Assembly (NCBI RefSeq): GCF_015351025.1
Contig: NZ_JADKRV010000001.1
Span: forward strand, 310,001 to 374,000
DNA: 64,000 nt
Origin: Curtobacterium sp. VKM Ac-1376
Lineage (GTDB): Bacteria > Actinomycetota > Actinomycetes > Actinomycetales > Microbacteriaceae
Direction: 5' to 3'
This document shows positions 40,104 through 48,039 of this stretch, piece after piece. Made by a program: the position numbers and the translations under genes. How positions within the stretch are numbered: the first letter of the stretch is position 1; the number at the start of each line of letters is the position of its first letter. The notes under the pieces are model-generated. The model ran no database searches. It was given only the letters and a program-made list of their open reading frames with translations, and had not been told where the DNA came from.

Positions 40104-42212
40104 TCAGCGGTCGAACGCCGCCAACCGCTTCCGCAGTGCCCGCTCCAGGTACGGCTCGAGCGACGCCGCCCACGTCGCCGTGATGTGCGTCGTGTCACGG
40201 TAGACCAGGACGCCCCCGATGACCGCCGGGCAGGTGGTGTCGGTGCAGTAGTGGTCGGACAGGTCGATCACCGCCGCCTGCCCACCGGCTGCCCGGAACG
40301 CGGCGACCGCCTCGACCGACGAGTCGGTGGTCCCGAGCGCCTCGGACCGCGGCTGGTCGCAGGCGTCGGTCGTCGGGCCGGACATCTTGCTCACGCAGGC
40401 GATGACGTCGGGCCGGGGGAGCGGATTGTCGCGGATCGCGATGACGGGGAGTTCGTCGCCGGCCGCCTGCTCCCACGCGTCCACCAGGCCGTTCCGGGTG
40501 GCGATGTCGCGAGCCTTCCCGGCGGGCAGACTGACCGGCATCTGGGTGGCGGAGTGGGTGACGACGAGGGCGTCGGCGTCGCGGTGCTCGCGGACGTAGT
40601 CGATCGCGGCGTGCTTCCAGGCGTTGCACCCGCGCATCGACTCGTCGTTGACGGCGTCCTGCTGGGCGGTGGTGAGGTAGCAGCCACCGATGCCGGCCAG
40701 GTCGATGCGCCAGCCGTTGTCGTCCGCGATCTTCTCGTAGGCACCCAGCAGGGCGTTGCTGTGGGAGTCGCCGACGACGATGAGGTGCTTGGACCAGCCG
40801 GTCGCCTTCCCGAGGACGCAGGTCCGGAAGGCGCCGTTCCAGCACTCGGCGCGGTTGTCGTCGTCGTCCTCGGCTGCGGCGGGGGCCGGCACCCGCACGT
40901 CGGCGAGCTCGGGGTCGATGCACGGGTCGTCCGAACCGATCCTGGCCGCGGCGCCGAAGCAGGACTCGTCCTGCTCAGCGGTGATCTGCTCGGTCACCGT
41001 CGTCGCGTCGACCTGCTGCACGTAGACGGCCGTCAGGGTGGCGGCCCCGAGCGTCACGACCGTGAACGTGCAGATGACGCCGAGGGAGACGACCCCCCGC
41101 GGCTGCAGGTCGCGGAGCCAGGTGGAGAACCTGACCGGCTCCTCGAACCAGATCGTCGTCACCGCCGCCAGGCCGACCGCGACGAGCAGGACCGCGGTGC
41201 TGGTGGCCCAGCCGAGCGGGCGGCCGAGCATGATCGGCAGGATCACGATGAACGGCCAGTGCCAGAGGTACAGGGCGTACGAGATCCGGCCGAGGAACGC
41301 CACGGGCCGGAGCGCGCCCACGTCCTCGAACTCGGTGCCCGCGCCGAACAGCACGACGAGGGTCGCGCCGCCGACCGGCAGCAGGGCCGCGATGCCGGGG
41401 AACGCGGTGTCCGGTGTGATGACGACGAGCGACAGCGCGAGGGCCACGACGCCGATGCCGGTCGCCACGAGTCGCACCCTGCGGGCGACCTCGGTGCGGA
41501 CCTCGGGCAGGTGCACGGTGGCGGCGAGCCCGCCGAGCGCGAACTCCCACGCCCGGGTGCCGGTGGAGAAGTAGGCGACGCCGGGGTTCGTGGCCGTCTG
41601 CACGATGCTCCAGACGAGCGACACGACGACGACCGCGCCGAGCAGCAGCCGTGCGGTGACCAGGGGGGAGAGCCGACGGCGTCGGCCGAGCGCGGCCAGC
41701 CCGAGCAGCAGGAGCGGGAGGAGGATGTAGAACTGCTCCTCGACCGACAGCGACCAGAAGTGCTGGAACGGCGAGGGGGCGTCGGCCGAGGCCAGGTAGT
41801 CGACGGCGTTCGCCGCCAGCTCCCAGTTCTGCAGGTACACCGTCGAGGCGATCAGCTCGCGCCCGTACTGCCCCCACAGGGCACTCGGCACGGCGACCAG
41901 GACGGCGATGCCGGTCACGACGATCGTCAGGAACGCGGCGGGCAGCAGGCGTTTCGCCCGCCGCGACCAGAACCGGCCGAGCCGGATGGAGCCGGTCGCC
42001 ACGTGCTCGCCCAGCAGGAGCCCGGTGATGAGGAAGCCGGAGATCACGAAGAAGACATCGACGCCGACGAATCCGCCGTGCAGGGCGCCGGGCCACAGGT
42101 GGTAGACGACCACCGCGAGCACGGCGAACGCACGGAGGCCCTGGATGTCCCACCGCGTCGTGTCGCGCGCGCGGTGCGCGGGGCCCCGCTCGCCCGACGT
42201 TGCAGTTCTCAC
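40104..42212 (-). CDS. OafA/YrhL-type acyltransferase with SGNH domain
   Basis: From a GTG at 42212 the product has 702 residues. The N-terminal acyltransferase-3 domain has about ten membrane helices, with the family's RAFAVLAVVVYHL (catalytic His), FFVISGFLITGLLL and FWSRRAKRLLPA. After about residue 400, an extracytoplasmic SGNH domain shows a nucleophile GDSHSNAL near 530 and an Asp/His region near the C-terminus (TTHITATWAASLEPYL). Such enzymes O-acetylate cell-surface polysaccharides or peptidoglycan. It stands alone, convergent with the small upstream hypothetical gene. Confidence 0.88.
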   Translation of the reverse strand: MRTATSGERGPAHRARDTTRWDIQGLRAFAVLAVVVYHLWPGALHGGFVGVDVFFVISGFLITGLLLGEHVATGSIRLGRFWSRRAKRLLPAAFLTIVVTGIAVLVAVPSALWGQYGRELIASTVYLQNWELAANAVDYLASADAPSPFQHFWSLSVEEQFYILLPLLLLGLAALGRRRRLSPLVTARLLLGAVVVVSLVWSIVQTATNPGVAYFSTGTRAWEFALGGLAATVHLPEVRTEVARRVRLVATGIGVVALALSLVVITPDTAFPGIAALLPVGGATLVVLFGAGTEFEDVGALRPVAFLGRISYALYLWHWPFIVILPIMLGRPLGWATSTAVLLVAVGLAAVTTIWFEEPVRFSTWLRDLQPRGVVSLGVICTFTVVTLGAATLTAVYVQQVDATTVTEQITAEQDESCFGAAARIGSDDPCIDPELADVRVPAPAAAEDDDDNRAECWNGAFRTCVLGKATGWSKHLIVVGDSHSNALLGAYEKIADDNGWRIDLAGIGGCYLTTAQQDAVNDESMRGCNAWKHAAIDYVREHRDADALVVTHSATQMPVSLPAGKARDIATRNGLVDAWEQAAGDELPVIAIRDNPLPRPDVIACVSKMSGPTTDACDQPRSEALGTTDSSVEAVAAFRAAGGQAAVIDLSDHYCTDTTCPAVIGGVLVYRDTTHITATWAASLEPYLERALRKRLAAFDR

Positions 42213-42254
42213 TGCGTCGATCCTAGGAGACCGGCTCGCCTTGGCGGGGCACGA

Positions 42255-42311
42255 CGGACGGGATGCCCGTGGCGGTGTCGCCACCGCTCCCTCGCGGGCT
42301 CGGTCGGCGCG
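42255..42311. repeat. dispersed intergenic repeat, copy 1
   Basis: About 57 bases, most of which match 49529-49584 (shared blocks CGGACGGGA, GCCCGTGG, CGCCACC, CTCCCTCGCG and CTCGGTCGGCGCG). It lies between the acyltransferase start and the convergent end of the OYE gene. Function unknown. Confidence 0.55.
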
Positions 42312-42376
42312 CCCCGCATGCCGCTGGCGCGTCATCGCGGAGCGGGGCGCGCCCGTCCGGTCTGTCGGTGCGTCGA

Positions 42377-43471
42377 CTACGCGACGGTGGCGCGCGCCTC
42401 GGCCAGCGACGGGTAGTCGGTGTAGCCCTCGGCGGTCGCGCCGTAGAAGAGCTCCGGACGCGGCTCGTTGAGCTCGGCGTCGTGCTCCCAGCGGTGGGCG
42501 AGATCGGGGTTGGCGATGGCTGCGCGGCCCACCGCGACGGCGTCGGCGTGGCCGCCCTCGACGATGGCGATCGCCTCGTCGCGGGTGGTGAGCGACGAGA
42601 AGCCCGAGTTCACGACGAAGGGTGCGCCCGCGGTGCGGCGGACGTGCTGCACCAGGTCACCGGTCGGCTCGGCGTGCAGGACGTCGACGAAGGCGAGGCC
42701 GAGCGGCGCGAGGCCCTCGGCGATCGCCGTGTACGTGGCGCGGACGTCGTCGGCGTCGTCCTCGATGACGCCCTGGATCCCGTGCTCGGGCGACAGGCGG
42801 ATGCCGGTGCGGTCGGCGCCGATGGCCTCGGCGATGGCCGTGGTGACCTCGATCGCGAAGCGCGCGCGGTTCTCGGGGGAGCCGCCGTACTGGTCGGTGC
42901 GGGTGTTCGACACCGGCGACATGAACTCGTGCACCAGGTAGCCGTTGGCGCCGTGGACCTCGACGCCGTCCATGCCGGCGGCGATCGCGTTCCGGGCGGA
43001 CTGGACGAACTCCTGCACGGCGTCCTGCACCTCGGCGGTGGCCAGTTCGTGCGGCACCGGCATGTCAACCTTCGAGCCGTCGGCCAGGTGCGTCTGCCCG
43101 GGAGCGGCGATGGCGGACGGGGCGACGATGCGCGGGGTCTGCGAGATCTCGGTGTGCGAGACGCGGCCGCCGTGCATGAGCTGCATGACGATCGTGCCGC
43201 CGGCGGCGTGCACGGCGTCGGTCACGCGGCGCCAGCCGGCGATCTGCTCGTCGGTCTCGATGCCGGGCTGGCCCGGGTACGAGCGGCCCTCCTGCACGGG
43301 CCAGGTGCCCTCGGTGATGATCATGCCGAGGCCGGCGCGCTGCCGGTAGTGCTCGACGAGCAGGTCGTTGGGGACCCCGTGCTCGCCGGCGCGGGTGCGC
43401 GTGAGCGGGGCCATGACGATGCGGTTCGACAGGGACAGGGCGCCGAGGGTGGCGGGTTCGAAGAGCTTCAC
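42377..43471 (-). CDS. Old Yellow Enzyme family NAD(P)H:flavin alkene reductase
   Basis: A 364-residue TIM-barrel flavoprotein from a GTG at 43471. Family landmarks: NRIVMAPLTRTRA near 16-28, QLMHGGRVSH near 98, VEVHGANGYLVHEFMSP near 178 (substrate-binding His/Asn), RTDQYGGSPENRARF near 205, and VAVGRAAIANPDL near 318 (FMN phosphate). It reduces activated C=C bonds of enones, quinones or nitro compounds in the cytoplasm. A zinc-ribbon gene 64 bases upstream is on the same strand behind a MarR operator, so both likely respond to electrophile stress. Confidence 0.9.
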   Translation of the reverse strand: MKLFEPATLGALSLSNRIVMAPLTRTRAGEHGVPNDLLVEHYRQRAGLGMIITEGTWPVQEGRSYPGQPGIETDEQIAGWRRVTDAVHAAGGTIVMQLMHGGRVSHTEISQTPRIVAPSAIAAPGQTHLADGSKVDMPVPHELATAEVQDAVQEFVQSARNAIAAGMDGVEVHGANGYLVHEFMSPVSNTRTDQYGGSPENRARFAIEVTTAIAEAIGADRTGIRLSPEHGIQGVIEDDADDVRATYTAIAEGLAPLGLAFVDVLHAEPTGDLVQHVRRTAGAPFVVNSGFSSLTTRDEAIAIVEGGHADAVAVGRAAIANPDLAHRWEHDAELNEPRPELFYGATAEGYTDYPSLAEARATVA

Positions 43472-43535
43472 GTCAGGGCGAACGACGAGTTGTCCGATGC
43501 AATTCCGCCTCGGAGCAGTTCTTCAGGCTGACAGC

Positions 43536-43748
43536 TCAGTCGCGCGGGCACACCAGCGTCGACGAGCGCACCTGCCCTTCCGGGCGGATCACCTGGTGCA
43601 GCGAGAGCGGCTTGCCGCACAGCGGGCAACCGCGGTCGATCGTGCGGTCGTCGACGCCCTCGGGGTGGCCGGCGCCGATCTGCGAGGGGCCCATCTTGTC
43701 GATGAGCGTGGTGTTCCACCGTTGGTACCAGTGTCCGAAGCGTCCCAC
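43536..43748 (-). CDS. small zinc-ribbon protein
   Basis: I take the GTG at 43748, which follows AAAGGA; the product has 70 residues. A CxxC (CPLCGKPLSLHQVI) and a later Cys (STLVCPRD) suggest a zinc ribbon, with VGRFGHWYQRWNTTLIDKMGPSQIGAG before it. Function unknown; this style of small protein is common in actinobacteria. Its promoter carries the same 12-bp palindrome as the marR/ohrR promoter, so it and the OYE gene downstream are probably under that regulator. Confidence 0.68.
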   Translation of the reverse strand: MGRFGHWYQRWNTTLIDKMGPSQIGAGHPEGVDDRTIDRGCPLCGKPLSLHQVIRPEGQVRSSTLVCPRD

Positions 43749-43761
43749 GGTGCGTCCTTTC

Positions 43762-43775
43762 GTTCGTGCACGAAC
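43762..43775. promoter_or_regulatory. MarR/OhrR operator upstream of the zinc-ribbon/OYE unit
   Basis: The perfect palindrome GTTCGTGCACGAAC lies 14 bases upstream of the zinc-ribbon start codon. Its 12-bp core recurs upstream of the marR gene at 44259-44270 at the same distance from the start. Confidence 0.75.
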
Positions 43776-43799
43776 CATTATTGCACTGAAGATCGCGGA

Positions 43800-44243
43800 T
43801 CACACCTGGTCGACGCGGTCCAACAGTTCGGTGAGCTCGTCCTTCAGGGCCTCGAGCCGGACGAGGGGCCACCCCAGCCGGTCGGCGACGGCCAGAGGGA
43901 CCGCCTCGGCCCGGTCGCGCAGGGCGTGCCCGGCCGTGGTGAGGGACACCTCGAGCTGGCGTTCGTCTGCGGCGCTGCGGGTCCGGCGGACGTACCCGGA
44001 GGCCTCCAGGCGCTTGAGCAGTGGGCTCAGGGTGGCTGAGTCGAGCCGGAGTTCGCCGGCGATCTCGCGCACCGACCGTTGGTCCCGCTCCCACAGGGCG
44101 AGCATCACGAGGTACTGCGGGTGCGTCAGGCCCATCGGCTCGAGCAGGTCGCGGTACAGCCCGATGACGCTGCGGCTGGTCGCCGCCAGGGCGAAGCAGA
44201 GCTGCCGGTCGAGCGCGAGCGGGTCCGGTGCGGTCTCGGTCAT
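43800..44243 (-). CDS. MarR family regulator, OhrR-like
   Basis: A 147-residue protein from the ATG at 44243. The N-terminus LDRQLCFALAATSRSVIGLYRDLLEPMGLTHPQYLVMLALWE is very close to OhrR, including the peroxide-sensing Cys in QLCFAL (residue 15) and the tyrosines around it. The winged helix follows (EIAGELRLDSATLSPLLKRLEASGYVRR). OhrR proteins sense organic peroxides by oxidation of that Cys and release DNA. No ohr gene is in the window; the likely targets are the zinc-ribbon/OYE unit just downstream and itself. Confidence 0.86.
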   Translation of the reverse strand: MTETAPDPLALDRQLCFALAATSRSVIGLYRDLLEPMGLTHPQYLVMLALWERDQRSVREIAGELRLDSATLSPLLKRLEASGYVRRTRSAADERQLEVSLTTAGHALRDRAEAVPLAVADRLGWPLVRLEALKDELTELLDRVDQV

Positions 44244-44257
44244 GCGCCCAGGATACC

Positions 44258-44270
44258 GTTCGTGCACGAA
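44258..44270. promoter_or_regulatory. MarR/OhrR autoregulatory operator
   Basis: GTTCGTGCACGAA, with the 12-bp palindrome at 44259-44270, lies 15 bases upstream of the ohrR-like start. Its identity to the site at 43763-43774 indicates one shared regulator. Confidence 0.75.
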
Positions 44271-44416
44271 GTGGCGTGTCGCCGGGTGCGGGCGGCGCTT
44301 CGATGCGCGTGCACCTTCCGACGGAACGCCGGTCGATCGACGCGTGCTTCGTCGTCCCTTGCGTGTACATCCTCTGCGTGCGCGTGCTCCCGGTGAGCGG
44401 GCGGCGGGCGCAACGG

Positions 44417-44463
44417 CCTGGAGGCCCGGTGCCGGTCTCGTGGACCGGCACCGGGCCTCCAGG
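44417..44463 (-). terminator. strong hairpin after the MMPL gene
   Basis: A perfect 21-bp stem pairs 44417-44437 with 44443-44463 around loop TCGTG, 13 bases beyond the MMPL stop. The stem contains GGAGGCCCGGTGCC, also seen in the palindrome at 60176-60223. The rest of the 233-base gap up to 44244 holds only the operator above. Confidence 0.85.
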
Positions 44464-44476
44464 CTGGGTGCGTCGA

Positions 44477-47137
44477 CTACGCGCGGTGCGCGGGCGGGTG
44501 CCCCGAGTCGTGCGCGTGCGCGTCCGGCTCCACCGGGAGTGCGTGCGTGCCGGTGTGGGCGTCCTCGTGCCCGGCGGCGGGGTGGGTGCGCTCGAGCTTC
44601 GCGCCCTCCACGTCCACGTCCGGCACGATCCGGTCGAGCCACTTCGGGAACCACCAGGCGCTCTTGCCGAGCAGGTGCATCGCAGCCGGGATCAGCAGCA
44701 TGCGGACGATGAACGCGTCGACGAGCACGCCGAAGGCCAGGCCGAAACCGATCGGCTTGATGGTCGAGGACTCCGAGAAGATGAAGCCCGCGAACACCGA
44801 GATCATGATGATCGCCGCCGCCGTGACCACCGCGCGACCGGCGTGCAGACCGCGCTGGACCGCCACCTTGGCGCTCGCGCCGTGGGCGTAGGCCTCTCGC
44901 ATGCCGGACACCAGGAACAGCTGGTAGTCCATCGCGAGCCCGAACAGGATGCCGATCTCGATGATCGGCAGGAAGCTCAGGATCGGTGCCGGGTCGTGCA
45001 CGCCGAACACCGAGCCCAGCCAGCCCCACTGGTAGATGGCCGTCAGGCCGCCGAAGGACGCCAGGACGGACAGGATGAAGCCCGCCGTCGCGGTGATCGG
45101 GACGAGGAACGACCGGAACACGATGATCAGGATGATGAGCGACAGGCCGACGACCACCACGAGGTAGAGCGGCAGCACGTTCGACAGCTTCTCGGACACG
45201 TCGATGTTCGCGGACGCGTTGCCGGCGACGCCGAGGGTGACCCTGCCGTCGTCGGTCGAGACGGTCTGCTCGCGCAGGTCCTTGACCACGTTCTCGGTGG
45301 AGACGCTGTCCGGACCGCCGGCGGGCTTCACCTGGAAGGCGATGATGTCGCGGTCCTTCGACGCACCGATGGGCAGCACGGCCCTGACGTCGTCGTTCTT
45401 CGCGATCGCCTTGCCGATGGTGACCTCGGTGGCGGTGACGTCGCTCTTGCTGATCGACTCCGGCAGCGTCGCGACGACGAGCAGCGGGCCGTTCTGCCCG
45501 GCGCCGAACTCCTTCTCGAGCGTCTTGTAGGCCTTGTACTGGCTGGAGTCGACGGCCTCCGACGAGCCGGAGGGCAGGCCGAGGCGCATCTGGGTCGCCG
45601 GGAGGGCGACGGTACCGAGCACGGCGACGCCGGCGACGAGCGTGACGACGGCGCGCCAGGTCGACATCGGCTTGTTCGGGACGCGCGTCGAACCGGTGTT
45701 GCCGATCTTCGTGCGCTCCTTCTTCCGCAGGATCCGCATGCCGATGAGCGACAGCAGCGCCGGTGCGAAGGACGTGGCGATGAGGATCGCGAAGAACACC
45801 GCGACGGCACCCACCGTGCCCATCAGCCCGAGGAACGGGATGCCGGTGATGTTGAGCGCGAGCAGCGCCACGATGACGGTCGCTCCCGCGAAGACCACGG
45901 CGTTGCCGGACGTGCCGTTGGCCAGCCCGATCGACTCGGGGACGGCCATGCCCTGCTTCAGCTGGGTCCGGTGTCGGTTCAGGATGAAGAGCGAGTAGTC
46001 GATGCCGACCGCCAGGCCCAGCATCACCCCCAGCACCGGCGTGACCGAGATGAACTCGACCAGGCTCGAGAACGACAGGGCGGCGAGCGAGGCCACCCCG
46101 ACGCCGAGGACGGCGCTGATGAGCGGCACCGCGGCACCGATGACCGTGCGGAGCATCAGGAGCAGCACGACGGCCGCGATGATGACACCGGCGATCTCAC
46201 CCGGGCCGAGGATCGACGGGACGCCCTGGGCGATGTCGTTCGACACGTACACGTTCACACCGTCGATGTCGGCCGACTCGGCGTCGTCCGCGATCGCGGT
46301 CTTCGTGTCGGCGGGGACCTCGTAGGTCGACTTCGTGAACTGCACGGTGCCGATCGCGGCGCTGCCGTTGTTCGACACGAAGCGGACGTCCTTCGACAGG
46401 TCGAGGAGCTCCGAGCCCTGCTCCAGCTCCTGTTCGCTGTCGTCGAGCTTCTGCTTGTTCGCGTCGATGGTCTTCTGGGCGGCAGCGATCTGCTGCTCAC
46501 CGGCGTCGATCTGCGCCTGCTGGGCGTCGATCTGCGCCTGCGCCTGCTGGAGCTGTGCCGCCGCGGCCTGTGCCTGCGCGGCCGACGCCGCTGCACCGCT
46601 GGCTGCACCGGCGGCCTCGGCCTGTGCCTTCTGCGCGTCGAGCTGCGCCTGGGCGTCCTTGATCTGCTGCTTGCCGGACTCCAGCTCGGTCTTCTGCGCG
46701 TCGAGCTGCTGCTGTCCGCTCTCGATCTCGTCACGACCGGACTCGATCTGCTCGCGGCCGTCGACGATCTTCTGTCGCTGGTCGTCGAGCTGCTGCTGCG
46801 TGTCGAAGCCGCTCGTCGTGCCCTTGACGCCGTCGAGCTCCTCGAGGCTCGTCAGGAAGTCGTCGATCTCGGACTGCTGCGACGACGAGAACGCCTTGCC
46901 GTCCTTCGTCTCGAAGACGATGGTGCCGTTGCCGCCGTTCGCCGACGGGAACTTGTCGGCGAGCTGGTCCTGCACCTGACTGGTCTTGGTGTTCGGGATC
47001 GTGATCGACGACGAGATCGTGCCGGCGAAGAGCGTGTAGGTGACGCCCGCGACGGCCATGACCACGACCCAGGTGATGATCACGAGCCAGTGGCGTCGTG
47101 CGGAGAACCGTCCGAGACGGTAGAGGAGACCGGCCAT
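44477..47137 (-). CDS. MMPL/RND family transporter with coiled-coil insert
   Basis: An 886-residue protein with two blocks of six membrane helices (around 170-370 of the first block after the insert, and 700-850), as in MmpL/YdfJ exporters. Family motifs include LGVGVASLAALSF, AVGIDYSLFILNRHRTQLKQGM near 370 and GLAMDYQLFLVSGMREAYAHG near 735. Between the first membrane helix and the second lies a large external loop with a very Gln/Ala/Asp-rich heptad region (about 90-235), predicted coiled coil. It probably exports lipids, drugs or peptides. The tetR gene upstream is in the same transcription unit, 78 bases away. Confidence 0.88.
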   Translation of the reverse strand: MAGLLYRLGRFSARRHWLVIITWVVVMAVAGVTYTLFAGTISSSITIPNTKTSQVQDQLADKFPSANGGNGTIVFETKDGKAFSSSQQSEIDDFLTSLEELDGVKGTTSGFDTQQQLDDQRQKIVDGREQIESGRDEIESGQQQLDAQKTELESGKQQIKDAQAQLDAQKAQAEAAGAASGAAASAAQAQAAAAQLQQAQAQIDAQQAQIDAGEQQIAAAQKTIDANKQKLDDSEQELEQGSELLDLSKDVRFVSNNGSAAIGTVQFTKSTYEVPADTKTAIADDAESADIDGVNVYVSNDIAQGVPSILGPGEIAGVIIAAVVLLLMLRTVIGAAVPLISAVLGVGVASLAALSFSSLVEFISVTPVLGVMLGLAVGIDYSLFILNRHRTQLKQGMAVPESIGLANGTSGNAVVFAGATVIVALLALNITGIPFLGLMGTVGAVAVFFAILIATSFAPALLSLIGMRILRKKERTKIGNTGSTRVPNKPMSTWRAVVTLVAGVAVLGTVALPATQMRLGLPSGSSEAVDSSQYKAYKTLEKEFGAGQNGPLLVVATLPESISKSDVTATEVTIGKAIAKNDDVRAVLPIGASKDRDIIAFQVKPAGGPDSVSTENVVKDLREQTVSTDDGRVTLGVAGNASANIDVSEKLSNVLPLYLVVVVGLSLIILIIVFRSFLVPITATAGFILSVLASFGGLTAIYQWGWLGSVFGVHDPAPILSFLPIIEIGILFGLAMDYQLFLVSGMREAYAHGASAKVAVQRGLHAGRAVVTAAAIIMISVFAGFIFSESSTIKPIGFGLAFGVLVDAFIVRMLLIPAAMHLLGKSAWWFPKWLDRIVPDVDVEGAKLERTHPAAGHEDAHTGTHALPVEPDAHAHDSGHPPAHRA

Positions 47138-47215
47138 GCGGTTGCCTGCGTTCCTTTCGTTGTCAGGTGCTGGTGGTGCGGGGTGCGCCGGTGGACCCCT
47201 GGGGGATGAGGAGTG

Positions 47216-47854
47216 TCAGTCGTCGGCCATGTAGCCGCTGCGGACGCTGTGCACGAGTCGTGCGAGCAGGTCGTCCCACGCGGTGAGGGCCGGCCGGTCG
47301 AGTTCTGGGCCGGACGTGGCCAGCCAGTGCTCCGCGATGACGACGATGCCGCTCATGAGCGACTCGACGAGCAGCGCCGCGTCGAGTGGGTCGGCGGCCG
47401 GGTAGCGCCGGGCGACCTCGCCCCGGAGCCGTTCGGTCACGCGCGAGAAGGCCGTCTGCGTCAGGACGGCGCCCTTCGGGTCGTCCTTGCCCGGGTCGCC
47501 GAGGATCCGGTACATGCTCGCGATCGCGGGGGCCAGGTCTGCACCGCGCGCCGCGGACTCGAGCTCGTCGAACATCGACGCCCGGCTGCCGTCGCCGACC
47601 GGGGTGCGGGCCATGTCGGCGAGGAACCGGTCGATGATGACGGACAGTTCCTGCTCGCACACGGCCAGCAGGACCTCGTCGAGGGAGGCGAAGTGGTTGA
47701 ACACGGTGCGCCGGGCGATGTCGGCCCGGGTGGCGAGGTCGTCGACGCTGAAGTCGCGGCCGCCGCGCTCGTCGATCAGGTCGCGCGCGGCCTGCAGGAT
47801 CGCTGCGCGGTGCTTCGCCTTGAGGGCAGCTCGGCGATCGGTCGCGATGGTCAC
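47216..47854 (-). CDS. TetR family regulator of the MMPL gene
   Basis: From a GTG at 47854 the product has 212 residues; an ATG at 47875 would add seven, but it lies inside a palindrome that is probably the operator. The HTH is visible in AILQAARDLIDERGGRDFSVDDLATRADIARRTVFNHFASLDEVLLAV (about 18-65). The C-terminal domain is helical and ligand-binding. It precedes the MMPL gene on the same strand and likely represses both. No ribosome binding site is obvious, so the transcript may be leaderless. Confidence 0.86.
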   Translation of the reverse strand: MTIATDRRAALKAKHRAAILQAARDLIDERGGRDFSVDDLATRADIARRTVFNHFASLDEVLLAVCEQELSVIIDRFLADMARTPVGDGSRASMFDELESAARGADLAPAIASMYRILGDPGKDDPKGAVLTQTAFSRVTERLRGEVARRYPAADPLDAALLVESLMSGIVVIAEHWLATSGPELDRPALTAWDDLLARLVHSVRSGYMADD

Positions 47855-47869
47855 GAGGAGGAACACTAG

Positions 47870-47883
47870 GTGCATCGATGCAC
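47870..47883. promoter_or_regulatory. operator-like palindrome upstream of tetR
   Basis: GTGCATCGATGCAC is a perfect 14-bp palindrome 16 bases before the GTG start of tetR. Position and symmetry suggest the TetR binding site. Confidence 0.6.
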
Positions 47884-48039
47884 TCGGTGCAACGAGACTG
47901 GGTGCTTCCCCAGGTTCGTCCCCCGATGCAGAACCACTGTGCTGAACACCTGTTCTTCGGTGGGGACCGGGTGTCAGACTGGACGGACGATCCGCAGCAC
48001 GACCCGCCGCACCCCCCCCGCCGTACGAAGGAGTACCCG

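Noticed and set aside
40185..42416. A long plus-strand frame opposite the acyltransferase gene.
   Set aside because: Low-complexity Arg/Asp/Gly-rich product, antisense to a convincing membrane acyltransferase.
44228..47209. A nearly 1000-codon plus-strand frame opposite the MMPL gene.
   Set aside because: No membrane or enzyme motifs; repeats mirror the coiled coil on the real strand. It is a shadow.
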